Origin: Malaya genurostris
Taxonomy: Eukaryota; Arthropoda; Insecta; Diptera; Culicidae
Assembly: GCF_030247185.1 (NCBI RefSeq)
Contig: NC_080571.1
Location: forward strand, 253,429,771 to 253,493,770
Direction of reading: 5' to 3'
DNA: 64,000 bases
The notes under the pieces were generated by a model, which was not told the origin of the DNA, ran no database searches, and saw only the letters and a list, made by a program, of their open reading frames with translations. How positions within the stretch are numbered: the stretch's first letter is position 1; each line of letters opens with the position of its first letter. A program made the position numbers and the translations under genes. Positions 53,692 through 64,000 of this stretch are shown piece after piece.

Positions 53692-54984
53692 AGGAGTGTA
53701 TCGAAAAGTAGTTAGCAACATTGATTATTGAATAAAAAAGCGAAAAAAACATATTTTGAAATCAGTTTTCGATATATTGTAGAAAAATTACATTTTTATG
53801 TATTTCACTGATTATATTGAAGAAAATCCTAGTTTCTGTGAAACGCTCGCACTTTGGACTTGACATTCTTCATTAAATTCTGCACAGTTACTTTTGTGAC
53901 TTTCCTGGTGGCAGCTGCGAAGTTTTTTTTAACTCCTGCATGTTTTGGGACACTGTACCTTCCTTCCGAAAGTGCCGTTTGACAATTGCCCAATACCTTT
54001 CCATTGGCCGAAGATCCGGGCAGTTCGGTGGGTTGATGTCCTTTCCACGAATTGTACATTATTTTTTGACAACCACTGTAGAACAGAGTTGGCATAGTGG
54101 GATGAAGCCAAATCCAGCCAGAAGACAGGAGGAGCCTTATGCTTTCTGTACAGTGGCAGCATTCTCTTCTTCAAACATTCTTCCTCGTACACCTTGGCGT
54201 TAATTGTGCCCTTCGTGAAGAAAACCGCAAACCACAGGTACAAATTGCTTGCCAGACCAACACCTTCTGCCCAAACTTTTCCATCGCCACCGTGGTGACA
54301 AGCGTCATCCAGGTCCTGGTACACCGATTTCGTATAATATTGCGGTCTGGGCAGCGCTCGAGAGTCTTCCTTGGCGTAGGTTTCGTCGTCGATCAGGATG
54401 CATCCGTCCTTATTCTGTGGAATCCGGTTATACAGTTTTCGCGCTCTTGTTTTGGCCTGAACTTGCTGTACCAGGGACTTTTTCGGCACCTTCTGTTTCT
54501 TGTACGTTTTCAGGGAGCTCCGAACTTTGATCCGTTGAATCATCCCGATGCTGGTGTTGAACTGCTTGGCCAAATCCCGCGTCGACGCCGATGGGTTTTT
54601 CGTGATGTACTCAACCGCTTTTAAGTACCGGCCAGGCTGGCTGGGACGCGTTTTCCTACCGGATCGGGGCAAATTCTTCATGGAAAGGGTCTTACCGAAC
54701 TTCTCGATAATATTTTCGACACTGGTGTGATGCACTTTCACCCGTTTTGCAATTACGTTATAGGTAACACCACTTTCTGAGCACCAAGTGTGCAGAATTT
54801 TCATTCGCGTTTCCGGATCAATTCGACTCAACATTGAAATGATAATCCGTACCGAAACCAACCGATTGCGCAGCTCTTATTGACATGTAAACAAACATGT
54901 CACCGCAAAACACGCTGCAAAAAATTAAGCCATTTCAGAGTAATAACTGTTTGAATGTTGCTAACTACTTATCGATACACTCCT
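53692..54984 (-). mobile_element. DD37E Tc1/mariner element, copy 2, nearly intact
   Basis: It has the same TIRs as copy 1 (AGGAGTGTATCGA...AGCAACATT, one mismatch between ends) and TA on both sides (53690-53691 and 54985-54986). At 1293 bp it is 21 bp longer than copy 1, part of which is GACATTCTTCATTAAATTC against GACATTCATTAAATTC. It contains a transposase with a single clear lesion. Confidence 0.93.
53870..54861 (-). pseudogene. DD37E transposase with one frameshift
   Basis: The frame runs open for 310 codons from 54861. Start candidates are MVSVRII or, better, MLSRIDPETRMKIL. The N-terminal half has two HTH motifs (YNVIAKRVKVHHTSVENIIE and TRDLAKQFNTSIGMIQRIK) joined by GRKTRPSQPGR. The catalytic half shows ILIDDETY (first Asp) and VFWLDLASSHYANSVLQW (second Asp). 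A T-run near 54041-54045 has one base fewer than copy 1, shifting the frame just before the Glu block, which is still encoded (CPDLRPMERYW in the other frame). The C-terminal TRKVTKVTVQNLMKN is also preserved in another frame. Confidence 0.9.
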
Positions 54985-54989
54985 TATCA

Positions 54990-57900
54990 ATACAATGAAA
55001 TGAACTGAAATGAACTTGTGTTCTATCAGTAGTAACATGAAACATAGAATGTTATCTATTGGAAAAAAACCGGAAATTAATTAGGAATACTTCTGGTAAG
55101 CTGGTAAGGAGCCTCCCAAAAGTAAGTTTGGTTGGTTGACAACTAATTTATATTCACTTGACTAAGATGTTGTCACTCAACTTGCAAACACTCTGAGATG
55201 AATAAAAAGATGAGTGCTGGCAGTAAATAATCTAGTTTTTCGCTAGCGCAAAAATTTTAACTAGTAGATCTTAAATTTTATCAGTATCTAACGAGAAAAA
55301 CAGATTGGAAAAATGACATGCGAATACAACTATGCAATGAAAACCGCAAAAAGATTACTGCAGAGACTCCTATTGGGGAAAATTGTTTTGCTATTTAAAC
55401 TATCCCCATAGGCAACAAAAAAGACAAAAAACAAAATCTCAAATCAGCGTCTGGCGGTAAAGCAGAGAGTGGAGATGGACTTGCGATGCGTCGTGTATGT
55501 GATTTGCTAGAGGAGAGGTTGCCATAGAAATAGGACTATAATTGAATGCTGTAGCACCCGAGTACAGTAAAGCATGCTTGGTTCTTCTACTCAATGGGGC
55601 TGTTCCTTCATGAGTTTTCACATGCATAGTAGTTTAATTGACAAAAAAATTTCCCCGGATAGGAGCTAGCTACGGGTTGAAGTCTCGTTTTCATAGCATA
55701 TTTGTATTCGATTGTCATTTTTCTAATCTGTTTCTTCTCGTTTCTGTTTCAAATGTTTTCTAATCCGTTTTCCTCGTTAGATACTGCTCAAATTTTAAAC
55801 AAGCTCAAGGCGACTCTACTTTTTAACAAGACTAAAACAAATCATTAGTAGATCTTATTGTTTCGAGAAATTTACAATGAAGTTCAGCGCAACTTGTCCG
55901 CAACTTTGTGTCAAGATTTTACTGCCTTAGATTTTACTCTTTTTCCTCACTCAAATTACTGGCATAAGAATGAAATAAAACTATGTTTAAGACGCGCAGG
56001 GTTAATCGAATGGGTTCTTGATTCAATCGGGCTTTTTGATGTGATGCCATTCACGACACGTATCTGCGTTCTACAAATAGGTTTGAAAATGTTTCTGATC
56101 GGAACGAAGCCACCTCGAAAGAAACTCTCTGAAATTGAAACATGAAAAACAATCTCGGTTCCTGCTGGTGGCTATCAGGTGACGGAAAACATGTGTTTTC
56201 ACTCCTTTCAAGTTTACTTCCTCGACGAAGCCCATCACCGAGAAGTGACCTATCACAGGCACACCGTGCCGTGTCACGCCACGCCAAGAAAAGCGAGATG
56301 GAAGCAGCGGCAAGAAAAAAAAGCCCACAAGTTTTGATGTTATCGCTTTATGTTTGCGTGAGAACCATTTCCGGTAAGCTTTGTACCGCCCTCGTACGCG
56401 GTACGGTAGCCTACGGTACCCATCAACCAGTGCCACCAAGCACGTAGAGTAGGTGTCATTCAAAAAGGCGAGTGTTTTTGATCGGACGTTCAACAGGTTG
56501 TTCGTCTTTGTTGTGGCGCGAGGTCAGTTGGTGTTCCCGGTGAAAAGATTTATCCGCCGGAGAAGTTGAATCTTTTTTTCTGCTATGTTCAACTGTGATG
56601 CAATGATAGAAGGTACTAATACCGGAAACCAATCGATAAACGTCGATCACCCAAAACGATCCAATATAGTTGGGAAACCAGTTTTTTTCCTTGTTCAAGA
56701 TTAATCGGTATGTCGTAAATCTTTAAACAACCATCCCTAGTTTTGCTCAAGTACAATTTAACTTCTGTTCGCGCCAGTCGTTTTCTCTGCCGTAGCGACA
56801 TGTCTGCCACTACAGGAAGTGAAGGAAAAGACATTGGTTGACCTAAACATCGTAAGAGTTTCTCCGGCGTCGGCTCTACCCGTCCGAGCTGCTTCTACAT
56901 ATGTATTGAACTTATTACTCTACTATCCTTTGCTGATTCTATATAACATTCGATTGGAAAGATTTATACAATTTGATTTTACGACCACTTGGAACCGATG
57001 CCCGGCGGAGCTCTGCTCACTGCCTCTTCCCTTCAACCGTGTGCATCAGTTTCATGAAATTTAATTCGCTTTATTTCACATTCAGTTTGGGTTCATCCCT
57101 GGAAGGAACGGGCCATCCCAAAGACCCATGCGTCTAAATTTGTATGCAGTCCGGTTGGATGGACGGAAAGAGGTGTGTTTCACTGTTGCAAACGAAATCT
57201 GGAACGGGGCTTTGTACAAATTCAATTAATTTTACTTTCGCTTCTTTGATCGGGACCTTCGCATTTTGCTCCCTAGATCTGGAGTAATACATTCTGTATG
57301 GTCTAAGTTAAATCAAGTGAAAGAAAATTGAATCTTTTTTTAAATGTCGGAAGAATTATTTTCGATGCTCATTACTTCGATTGGATTGAAGAAATCGCAA
57401 CATGAAATGGTAATGTTAAAATTAAAATATTAAAGAAAACAAAAAAAAATTGTCATTCCAAAATTTTAAAGCTTCCGCGACGAAAAATTATTCTTAATTA
57501 CATACATTTCTCCCTAATCTCATCCATTTAATCTACTCAAATCACGTATCAATAATTATTTTCTTTCGAGCGTGAAACGACTAATGGCGATAGGAACGCT
57601 CCCTGATTTCATTAAAATCTCTTCCACTTTCCAACTACAAGGCGCCCAGTCGGCCACGAAAAGTCCCCACTTCCCCTTTCCCCTCAGAGGAAGAGGGTGT
57701 TAGTAGTCACCAAGGAAATTGTTTTTTTTCCATTCGTCGATTCCAATGTCAGAAGCTAGGAGCTTCGCCTGGGCACAAAACAATCCGCCTACCCACCCAA
57801 CCGGTAGCGACCGGTCGTTTAATTGTTTTTCTTCGCGGGGTGTGTCGTACCACCGTTGCATTCACCGTAGCCGAACACTGTTGAACGAACCGGCTGGTCG

Positions 57901-58540
57901 AGGAAAATCACAATTTTCACGTCGTTGTTTGGCCGTGCACCGTCCCCTCAACCTTCCCTCGGATGTAGGTAGCGGGTGTTGCTGGGGTGCGCGGTGTAGA
58001 ATGTCGTCGCCACCCAACCGACGGATATTTTTTATTCATTCAATGTGATGCCCCATTCCACTGACTTGTGTACTTTGTGGTAGCTCTTCGACTAATGCTA
58101 CTAGGAGCTATTATTTTTTACTTTTTAATACCTTTCCGACTCTGTGAAATTGGAAGCGAAATTTTGTGTATAATTAAATTGAATGGGGTGTTTTTGATTA
58201 TGTTTCTCTGTCCATTGCCGTCGAGTCGGCTTTTCCGGCGCAACTTCAACTTCAACGTTTGTAGCGTAGTGGTACGATGCTAGATTAAACCAAGACGGTA
58301 TTGATCGTTTGAGCTTTCTTACGAACGACAAAAGATGCTCCAGAATGCAACTGCACTTCTCCGAGTAAATCGCACCTTTGATTAATCAGAAAGTGTTGAA
58401 GAAGCTCTCTTTTCAATCACCTGCCATATCAGAAACCTTTTAGCAAGTTTCCAGGAGCGGATGTTTTATTTTCCATTCCGATGACATGACTGGAACTACA
58501 GCATAAAAAACAACGAAACTTGACAGGTGTAAACAATAGG
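54990..58540. other. Unique-looking region, no supported gene
   Basis: Repeat density is low. A GC-richer block (57640-58040) resembles regulatory DNA more than coding DNA, because overlapping frames on both strands are of similar length. The 140-codon minus frame at 56071-56493 and the 109-codon plus frame at 57719-58048 have no domain I recognise. Confidence 0.4.
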
Positions 58541-58760
58541 GGAACCCGGGGCTGGTTGGCCGAAGAGATAGATTAGCCGAGTGGCTTTTCTGAAAACACT
58601 ATTATGCGCAGTAGCGACATCTATAATAGTTTTGGTGAAGTATTAAGTCACCGTAACTTCAGTTTGTTTTATGTTTTCGTTTGTGCAGAAGAACGTAAAT
58701 TTATGTTTTCCCAATTAAGGTTTTCGTTTGTGCGGGGTTGATTGGCCGAGTTATAACTTT
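58541..58760 (+). repeat. GGGGCTGGTTGGCCGA-type repeat fragment
   Basis: AGGGGAACCCGGGGCTGGTTG at 58540 and TGCGGGGTTGATTGGCCGAG at 58731 bracket a short segment with two GTTTTCGTTTGTGC words (about 58673 and 58722). I recall similar ends in culicine interspersed repeats but cannot name the family. Confidence 0.45.
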
Positions 58761-58769
58761 AGCTTAGAG

Positions 58770-59210
58770 CAATGTGCACTGGAATATTCGTGAAATGTAA
58801 CCCTTTTTTCGAACGGAATTGAATATTATGCTAATATTGATGATTAAAAGGAAAAAAATACATGAGAAATGAATAATGAAAATACACTGAGGACTCTTAT
58901 CCCATATGGAAAATCGGCATATTGAGAAAAAGACATTTAGAATTTCATTTCCGATTTTTTTGATTTATTGTGCTAAGTAATGCTAAATCATGGTATTATT
59001 ACATGAAATATCGATAATACACTTTGATATTCCAATATTGCAGAAAACGAAATTATTGAAATTTGCACTGAATGAGACATGAGTTGATATTTTTTTCACA
59101 TTTTATTGAACAAACCCTCAACTTTTATTGCAATTTCTGAAAGTATATTGAGGATAGATTTCATTCCTCAAGCTAACTCAAAATTGGCGAAAATCGATAT
59201 GGGAATGATA
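58770..59210. other. No gene seen
   Basis: AT-rich sequence with no supported feature. Confidence 0.4.
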
Positions 59211-59214
59211 TGCG

Positions 59215-59545
59215 AGTATGGGCAGTACGTACACGTAAAAAACCGCGCAAAAAACGCGTAGCTTCAGAAATCCACACAAAAAAATCACAAAACTAAAAAA
59301 AAATTTTGCCAGATGCCCTAGAAATGCATGAAAAATCGAAATATGGTGCAATCTAAAAAAAATCTAAAAATTCAGAAAGTCGACTTAAAAAAGATACCAC
59401 CAAAGCGCGACGTTTTATGTATTTCTAAGACAAAACAAGAGAACCGCATAACTTCAGAAATCCGCGTAAAAAATCGCATAATTTCGGAAATCCGCCTAAG
59501 AAAAACCGCGTAATTTCGGAAATCCGCTTAAAAACAGCGTAAAAA
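59215..59545. repeat. Relic of the ACGCGGATTTCC MITE family
   Basis: Repeated words GAAATCCGCGTAAAAAATCG, GTAATTTCGGAAATCCGC and AACCGCGT are reverse-complement relatives of the 39847-40126 MITE. No terminal repeats or TA duplication can be assigned. Confidence 0.55.
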
Positions 59546-59726
59546 CCACATCAGTTAAATTTATTAACAAATAATAATAAAAGATTAGAATGATTGAAGG
59601 TTGGAAATTATCGATAAAAGGATGATTCCAATATTTGTGTGAATTAAATGGCAACAAACTTGTAACATTTAGAGTTCCTGACAGGATTTTTCGCAGCTGA
59701 CTCAACCCCGAACAAAACTTGTTCAT

Positions 59727-60836
59727 CGTACGGGTCGGGTACGGGTAAAAATATTTACTGCTCACTCGGGTACGGGTAAATTTTTTTTTTCTGATCCATT
59801 ATCCGACCATCTGTACTTCACATAAATATGTTTACACGTTGACGAGAATGTTTTATTGCAAAACAGTTCTTCCGAAAAATAAACAAATTGATTCAAGGGG
59901 TTTTGACATTCGCGCCTAGGACCAGACCTGACAACTGGCATCTGTTTTCAGAGAAAAAAACATTTCCTTTCTTCATTAAAAAAAACGATCACATCAAAGT
60001 TACGTGAAAAGTTATGTTAATATGTTACACCCTACTGATTGATGACACAACAAGTTAGGCCATGTTGCCAGTAAAATTTTCGTTCCTTTTCACTGGACTA
60101 CAAATGAAAATCTCGATGCAAAACAAGGTGAAGTTGCAAAAGTACGGGTGAAAATCTTTTCTCGCGAAATACTCAAATTTTCACCGTGTTCACTCGTTGG
60201 GGGTTCCACCGGAGGTGGCTGTAAAAACCACCAGCTACCGTTAACATCGTGGGTGTGGGTTTGTGAGGCTTACAAAACGGGCATAGTTGACAGATTAATT
60301 TATATCAAAATCATAATTCATTTTGCTTTGTAGTAAAAAATTGTTACCAAAAAAAATTCTCACGAATGTTCAAACTATTTACACTTGAAGGATTCACTGT
60401 TCACCATTTTAAAAATTGAATTTTTCACACCGGGAATACACGTACATTGTTTAATGTTTGGTCAATTGACGTAAACGAACTGATGATACTCTATTCATTT
60501 TAGGGGATGTTCGCTTACCATTCATTTTCGTCACGTATAATATTTAATTTGACATTTGGAACCATTTTACGTGATTTTTCAAGTGATTCGAATGTGAATT
60601 TTTATTTGTGTGTCAAGATAATGAGCACGCTTACTTGTGGTTCTAAGGAATTGGATCAAAAGTCGCACAATTTCGTAGAAACCACACCTACCCAAAATTT
60701 AATACAACGGGTATTGCGACATTTTGGGTAAATATGCTTCTCGAAAAAATTGTGTAGATATTACTCCACATTTGTAAATGAGTATAAAGTACCAAAGACA
60801 TTGGAAATCTATTCATGTTTCACAGTGTATTTATAT
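59727..60836. repeat. Tandem duplication, unit A
   Basis: Unit A starts with TCGGGTACGGGTAAAAATA. It passes through ACATAAATATGTTTACACGTT, TTGACATTCGCGCCTAGGAC, ACACCGGGAATACACGT, GTCAAGATAATGAGCACGC and CATTGGAAATCTATTCATG. Unit B at 61142-62528 has the same order with about 90% identity by eye. Compared with B, unit A has an extra ~50-bp segment near 60515-60565. A frame in both units (ending KIMSTLTCGSKELDQKSH) is conserved only because the DNA is. Confidence 0.85.
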
Positions 60837-60955
60837 GTTCAAATGAAAACAAGCATTTTAATGTATTTTACTTACCAACTAGAGCCTGATACGGCTCGCT
60901 ATCTAAAAACCATTATTTTCTCCATCCTGAATTTTGATAAAAATTTTACTACTCA

Positions 60956-61255
60956 TTCGGGTCGGGTACGGGTACAGGTAATTTTTAATCGGGTACAGGT
61001 CGGGTACGGGTAAAATTTTTAATTTTTTGTCGGGAACGGGTTAGAGATGGTCGGGTATCGGGTATTTTACCCGAAACCCGACCCGTACCCGTACCCGACG
61101 GGTTTTTGGTCGGGTACGGGTAAAAATTTTTATTTTCGATCGGGTACGGGTCGGGTACGGGTAAAAAAAATTTACTGCTTACTCGGGTACGGGTCGGGTC
61201 GGGTAAAAAAATTTACTACTCACTCGGGTACGGGTCGGGTACGGGTAAATTTTTT
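60956..61255. repeat. CGGGTACGGGT array, G-rich on both strands in turn
   Basis: GGGTACGGGTCGGGTACGGG has four G3 runs with short loops, a canonical G-quadruplex pattern, near 61143-61162 and 61225-61247. Between 61066 and 61099 the array is C-rich, that is inverted. ACCCGTACCCGAC (61087-61099) pairs perfectly with GTCGGGTACGGGT (61109-61121) across a 9-nt loop. The array lies at the junction of the two duplicated units. Confidence 0.8.
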
Positions 61256-62528
61256 TTTCTGATCGATTACCCGAGCATTTGTACTTCACATAAATATGTT
61301 TACACGTTGACGAGAATTTTTTATTGCAAAACAGTTGTTCCGAAAAATAAACAATTTGATTCAAGGGGTTTTGACATTCGCGCCTAGAACCAGACCTGAA
61401 AACTGGCATCTTTTTCCAGAAAAAAACATTTCTTTTCTTCATTTAAAAAAAACGATCAATCATAGTTACGTGAAAAGTTATGTGAATATTTTCCACCCTA
61501 CTTTTTTATAACATATTTAATAAGATACACTGCCTTAGCTCTAAGATGTTGCGGTCAGACCCTACTTTCCACGTAGGTTTTAATGGACTCCCATTTTTTT
61601 TGTTACAATTATAGAGGCTTTAACATTAATGTCATTCACCTCTTCGGGCCAGAAAAACTTTCTGACCCTATGTGCGGGGTTGGGAATCGAACCCAGGCGG
61701 GCTCCCATTTTAAAGCTGTTTAATGCACAATCCAGTAAAAATTATTTGATTAATATATAAAATGTAGTGTAGTACTCATATCACATTCAGATACCAGAAA
61801 ACTGTTATTTTAAATATTGGTTGGAGATTTTCAAAATTTACATATAAATCATTAGGATTCTAACCATAAAAACATGAACATTTATTTCAGAAAATCTGCA
61901 TAGAAGTTCTTCTTATTCTTCACTTCTGGGTGGTGTCACCTCACTTGAAATGACACCGATTGATGGCACAGCAAGTTGAGCTATATTGCCAGTTCGATGT
62001 CAACATTTCATAAGGGCACATAAACCAATGAGAGTTTCTCTTTGTTTACTTTCTCTTTTGTGAATATCTCCTTAATTTTCACGTGTACCTACAAAGTACC
62101 TACAAATGTTCAAACTACTAACACTTGAAGGACTCACAGTTCACCATTTTCAAAATTGAATTTTTCACACCGGGAATACACGTGAATTATTCGATGTTTG
62201 GTCAATTCACGTAAACGAACCGATGATACTCTATCAATTTTAGGGGATGTTCGTGATTTTTCAAGTGATTCTAATGTGAATTTTTATTTGTGTGTCAAGA
62301 TAATGAGCACGCTTACTTGTGGTTCTAAAGAATTGGATCAAAAGTCGCACTGTTTCGTAAAAACCATACCTACCAAAAATTGAATAGAATGGGTATTACG
62401 ACATTTTGTATAAATATGCTTCTCGAAAAATTTGAGTAGATATTACTCCCTTTTGTTGACATTTGTAAATGAGTATAAAGTACCAAAGACATTGGAAATC
62501 TATTCATGCTTCACAGTGTATTTATATC
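61142..62528. repeat. Tandem duplication, unit B (with SINE insertion)
   Basis: It repeats the content of unit A. The offset is 1468 bp near the left end and about 1681 bp near the right end. The difference is explained by extra sequence at about 61500-61900, including a SINE, minus the segment unique to A. Confidence 0.85.
61598..61701 (-). mobile_element. tRNA-related SINE with 10-bp target duplication
   Basis: On the minus strand GGGTTCGATTCCCAACCCCGC is a good pol III B box, followed by CTGGCCCGAAGAGGTGAATG, CCTCTATAATTGTAAC and an A-run. CTCCCATTTT flanks both sides (61588-61597 and 61702-61711), as expected for target-primed retrotransposition. At 104 bp it is 5'-truncated, since no A box is seen. 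Confidence 0.8.
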
Positions 62529-62825
62529 ACAAACGAATTTCCAGACATGACAGTCACGATCTTTTTTTGGCGCACATCTACGGTCCTCCGTGAAACTGGC
62601 ACCAATGGTGATAAATTGGTTGCACTGCTGAGTTCCCATCATCGCATTCATAATGCCAATGTCAAACCGTGAGAACCCTTTCGATACGTTAGCTCATTTG
62701 TATATATTGAGATTTCATGGCACACTTTGGTCGAAATGATAACAATGCAATTAATCTCGCGCTCCACCAAGCGGTGAGTGCGGTCATTTCAGAAGACCGG
62801 GAACGGACCAGATTTTTATTTAATA

Positions 62826-64000
62826 CTAGCTGAATTACCCGGCGTTGCTCGGAAATTTTTCGTGAAGGGATGACCGAAAAAACTTCTCGAAGTTGTCCTG
62901 CTTAGTGAAATACTCTTGTAGTGAAACATAACTTAGACGGAACCCCGATCGAACAATACTCCGTTCATGTTCAAATTGCGAATGATCAGTGCCCCATCTC
63001 AGATCTCTCAATAATCATAAATTTCATTTCTCGACAAACCTCATTTAGTTGCTAGAAATTTGTCAGTGAACGTACTACAGATCTCCTTCATGATTACCCT
63101 GAGTAGTGTAGTAAGTATCTATGCTTTTCAAAAAATATCGATTCCCACCTTTGGTACATGTGCCAAACTTGATGGCGATTCGTTTAGTTGTTTTGTAGTT
63201 ATGCTGAGACTTGAATACACTCACGTTCATAAACAGACAAAGACTATTTTCCCTTAGTTCTTTGAATTCCCCGCAAAATGGAACCAGAACTTTTAAAATT
63301 ATTTAAAGAAAAATACGACCTTGAAATTCTTGCCACTCTCTTGTTTTATAAAAAATGGGAGAATAAAATTTATTTTCAAAAACCCTCCTTCTAGTCTAAA
63401 TGTCGATTCTCTAAGTTGCGCAAAAAGTATCTATGGTCTTCAAAAAGTATCGATTCTCGTCAAATTAAATAAATTTTTTCATGACCCCTGTTAAGGATAG
63501 TTGCTACGCTCTCCCCCTTAAAAATACCCTTATAACTATCTCTGAAGAGCAAAAAGCACCTATGCCAAGTGTGATAGCAATCCGTTAAGTAGTGTCGGAG
63601 CTATGCCGTTACATCCCCCTTTTTAAATGCACTTGCTACATCCACTCCCCATATCTATCATATCTAAGGTATTGAAAATGTTTGCATGATCTTCAAAAAT
63701 TATCGATTCTTGTCAAATTTTTGAATTTTTTTTCATGCCTCCTCCTGTTAATGATAATTGCTACGCTTCCTCACCTATAATAATACCTTTATGACTATTT
63801 CTGAAGAGCAAGAAATAACTGTACCAAATTTTATAGCAATTCGTGCAATAGTTCCGGAATTATGCCGTTACAAACATTACACTCCTTTTTTAGAGGCACT
63901 TACTACAGCCTCTCTCCACAGAATATCCTTATAATCTTATCTAAGTTGTCCAAAAGTGTCTTCAAAAAGTACCGATTTTTGTCAAATTAGATAATATTTT
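62826..64000 (+). repeat. ACTAGCTGAATTACCCGGCG-type repeat with ~260-bp tandem units
   Basis: It begins ACTAGCTGAATTACCCGGCG, a start shared by widespread insect interspersed repeats (from memory). Units headed CTTCAAAAAGTATCGATTCT occur at 63438, 63691 and 63960 (253 and 269 bp apart), with an older one near 63127. Each unit has AGAGCAAAAAGCACCTATGCC-like text, GCAATCCGTTAAGTAGT and GAGCTATGCCGTTAC. No protein is encoded. It runs off the window end. Confidence 0.65.

Noticed and set aside
56071..56493. 140-codon minus-strand frame as a gene
   Set aside because: No recognisable domain, with competing frames on the other strand. No promoter or splice evidence.
60507..60731. Conserved 74-codon frame, partly repeated at 62198-62383, as a duplicated gene
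   Set aside because: The flanking non-coding DNA is equally conserved between the two duplicated units, so there is no sign of coding constraint.
61047..61262. Gly/Arg/Val-rich protein (SGTGRVRV repeats)
   Set aside because: It is the translation of the CGGGTACGGGT array; every frame is open because the repeat lacks stops.

Overview
The window looks like nuclear DNA of a mosquito, most likely a culicine. It is AT-rich and has no bacterial-type gene density. It holds two copies of a DD37E Tc1/mariner element, a group first described from mosquitoes, and it is saturated with a repeat (start GCCTTTCTCATATAG, end CACCACTAGGTGGATTAA) that I recall from memory as abundant in culicine genomes. I found no host protein-coding exon that I would defend. 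Every long open frame that makes sense is a decayed transposase or reverse transcriptase, so the window is probably a long intron or a gene-poor intergenic block. A polypyrimidine-CAG-GTGAGT site at 24023-24051 is the best hint that part of it is intronic on the + strand. Layout: 1-5690 holds a Tc1/mariner relic cut by the window edge, a promoter-like repeat, a DD37E element (897-2168) and a terminal-inverted-repeat (TIR) element (2174-3026). 5690-10000 is AT-rich and contains a 100-bp ATTAT microsatellite, a 300-bp hAT-type MITE with an exact 8-bp target duplication, and a SINE. 10000-14930 is a dimeric copy of the culicine repeat interrupted by an unnamed TIR element. 15000-20350 has a second copy of that element and a degenerate ~43-bp minisatellite. 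20490-22690 is a full-length mariner (DD34D) with a repeat inserted in its 3' part. 22840-25190 is mostly unique sequence. 25200-31100 holds a divergent DD37E relic, a second dimeric culicine repeat and a deleted mariner. 31396-36050 is a hAT-like element with a long inverted repeat, three mariner relics and an element with histone-promoter-like sequence. 36080-38450 is unique. 38455-44540 contains a culicine repeat split by a 272-bp MITE, a TA-duplicating MITE and a 1.84-kb hAT element that carries a jockey-like reverse-transcriptase fragment. 44550-47060 is unique. 47190-49785 has a second element of the 33.7-kb type, with pieces resembling the histone H3 tail, and a second deleted mariner. 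50400-54984 has a small foldback element, culicine repeats, a mariner relic and a nearly intact DD37E copy. 55000-58540 is unique. 58540-64000 has a 1.1-1.4 kb tandem duplication joined by a CGGGTA array with G-quadruplex potential, and a further tandem repeat family. The genes do not form a pathway. The biology is transposon turnover: autonomous families (DD37E, DD34D mariner, hAT, jockey-type), their internally deleted and MITE derivatives, and nested insertions whose order can be read from target duplications. Family names come from motifs read by eye; no database search was possible.
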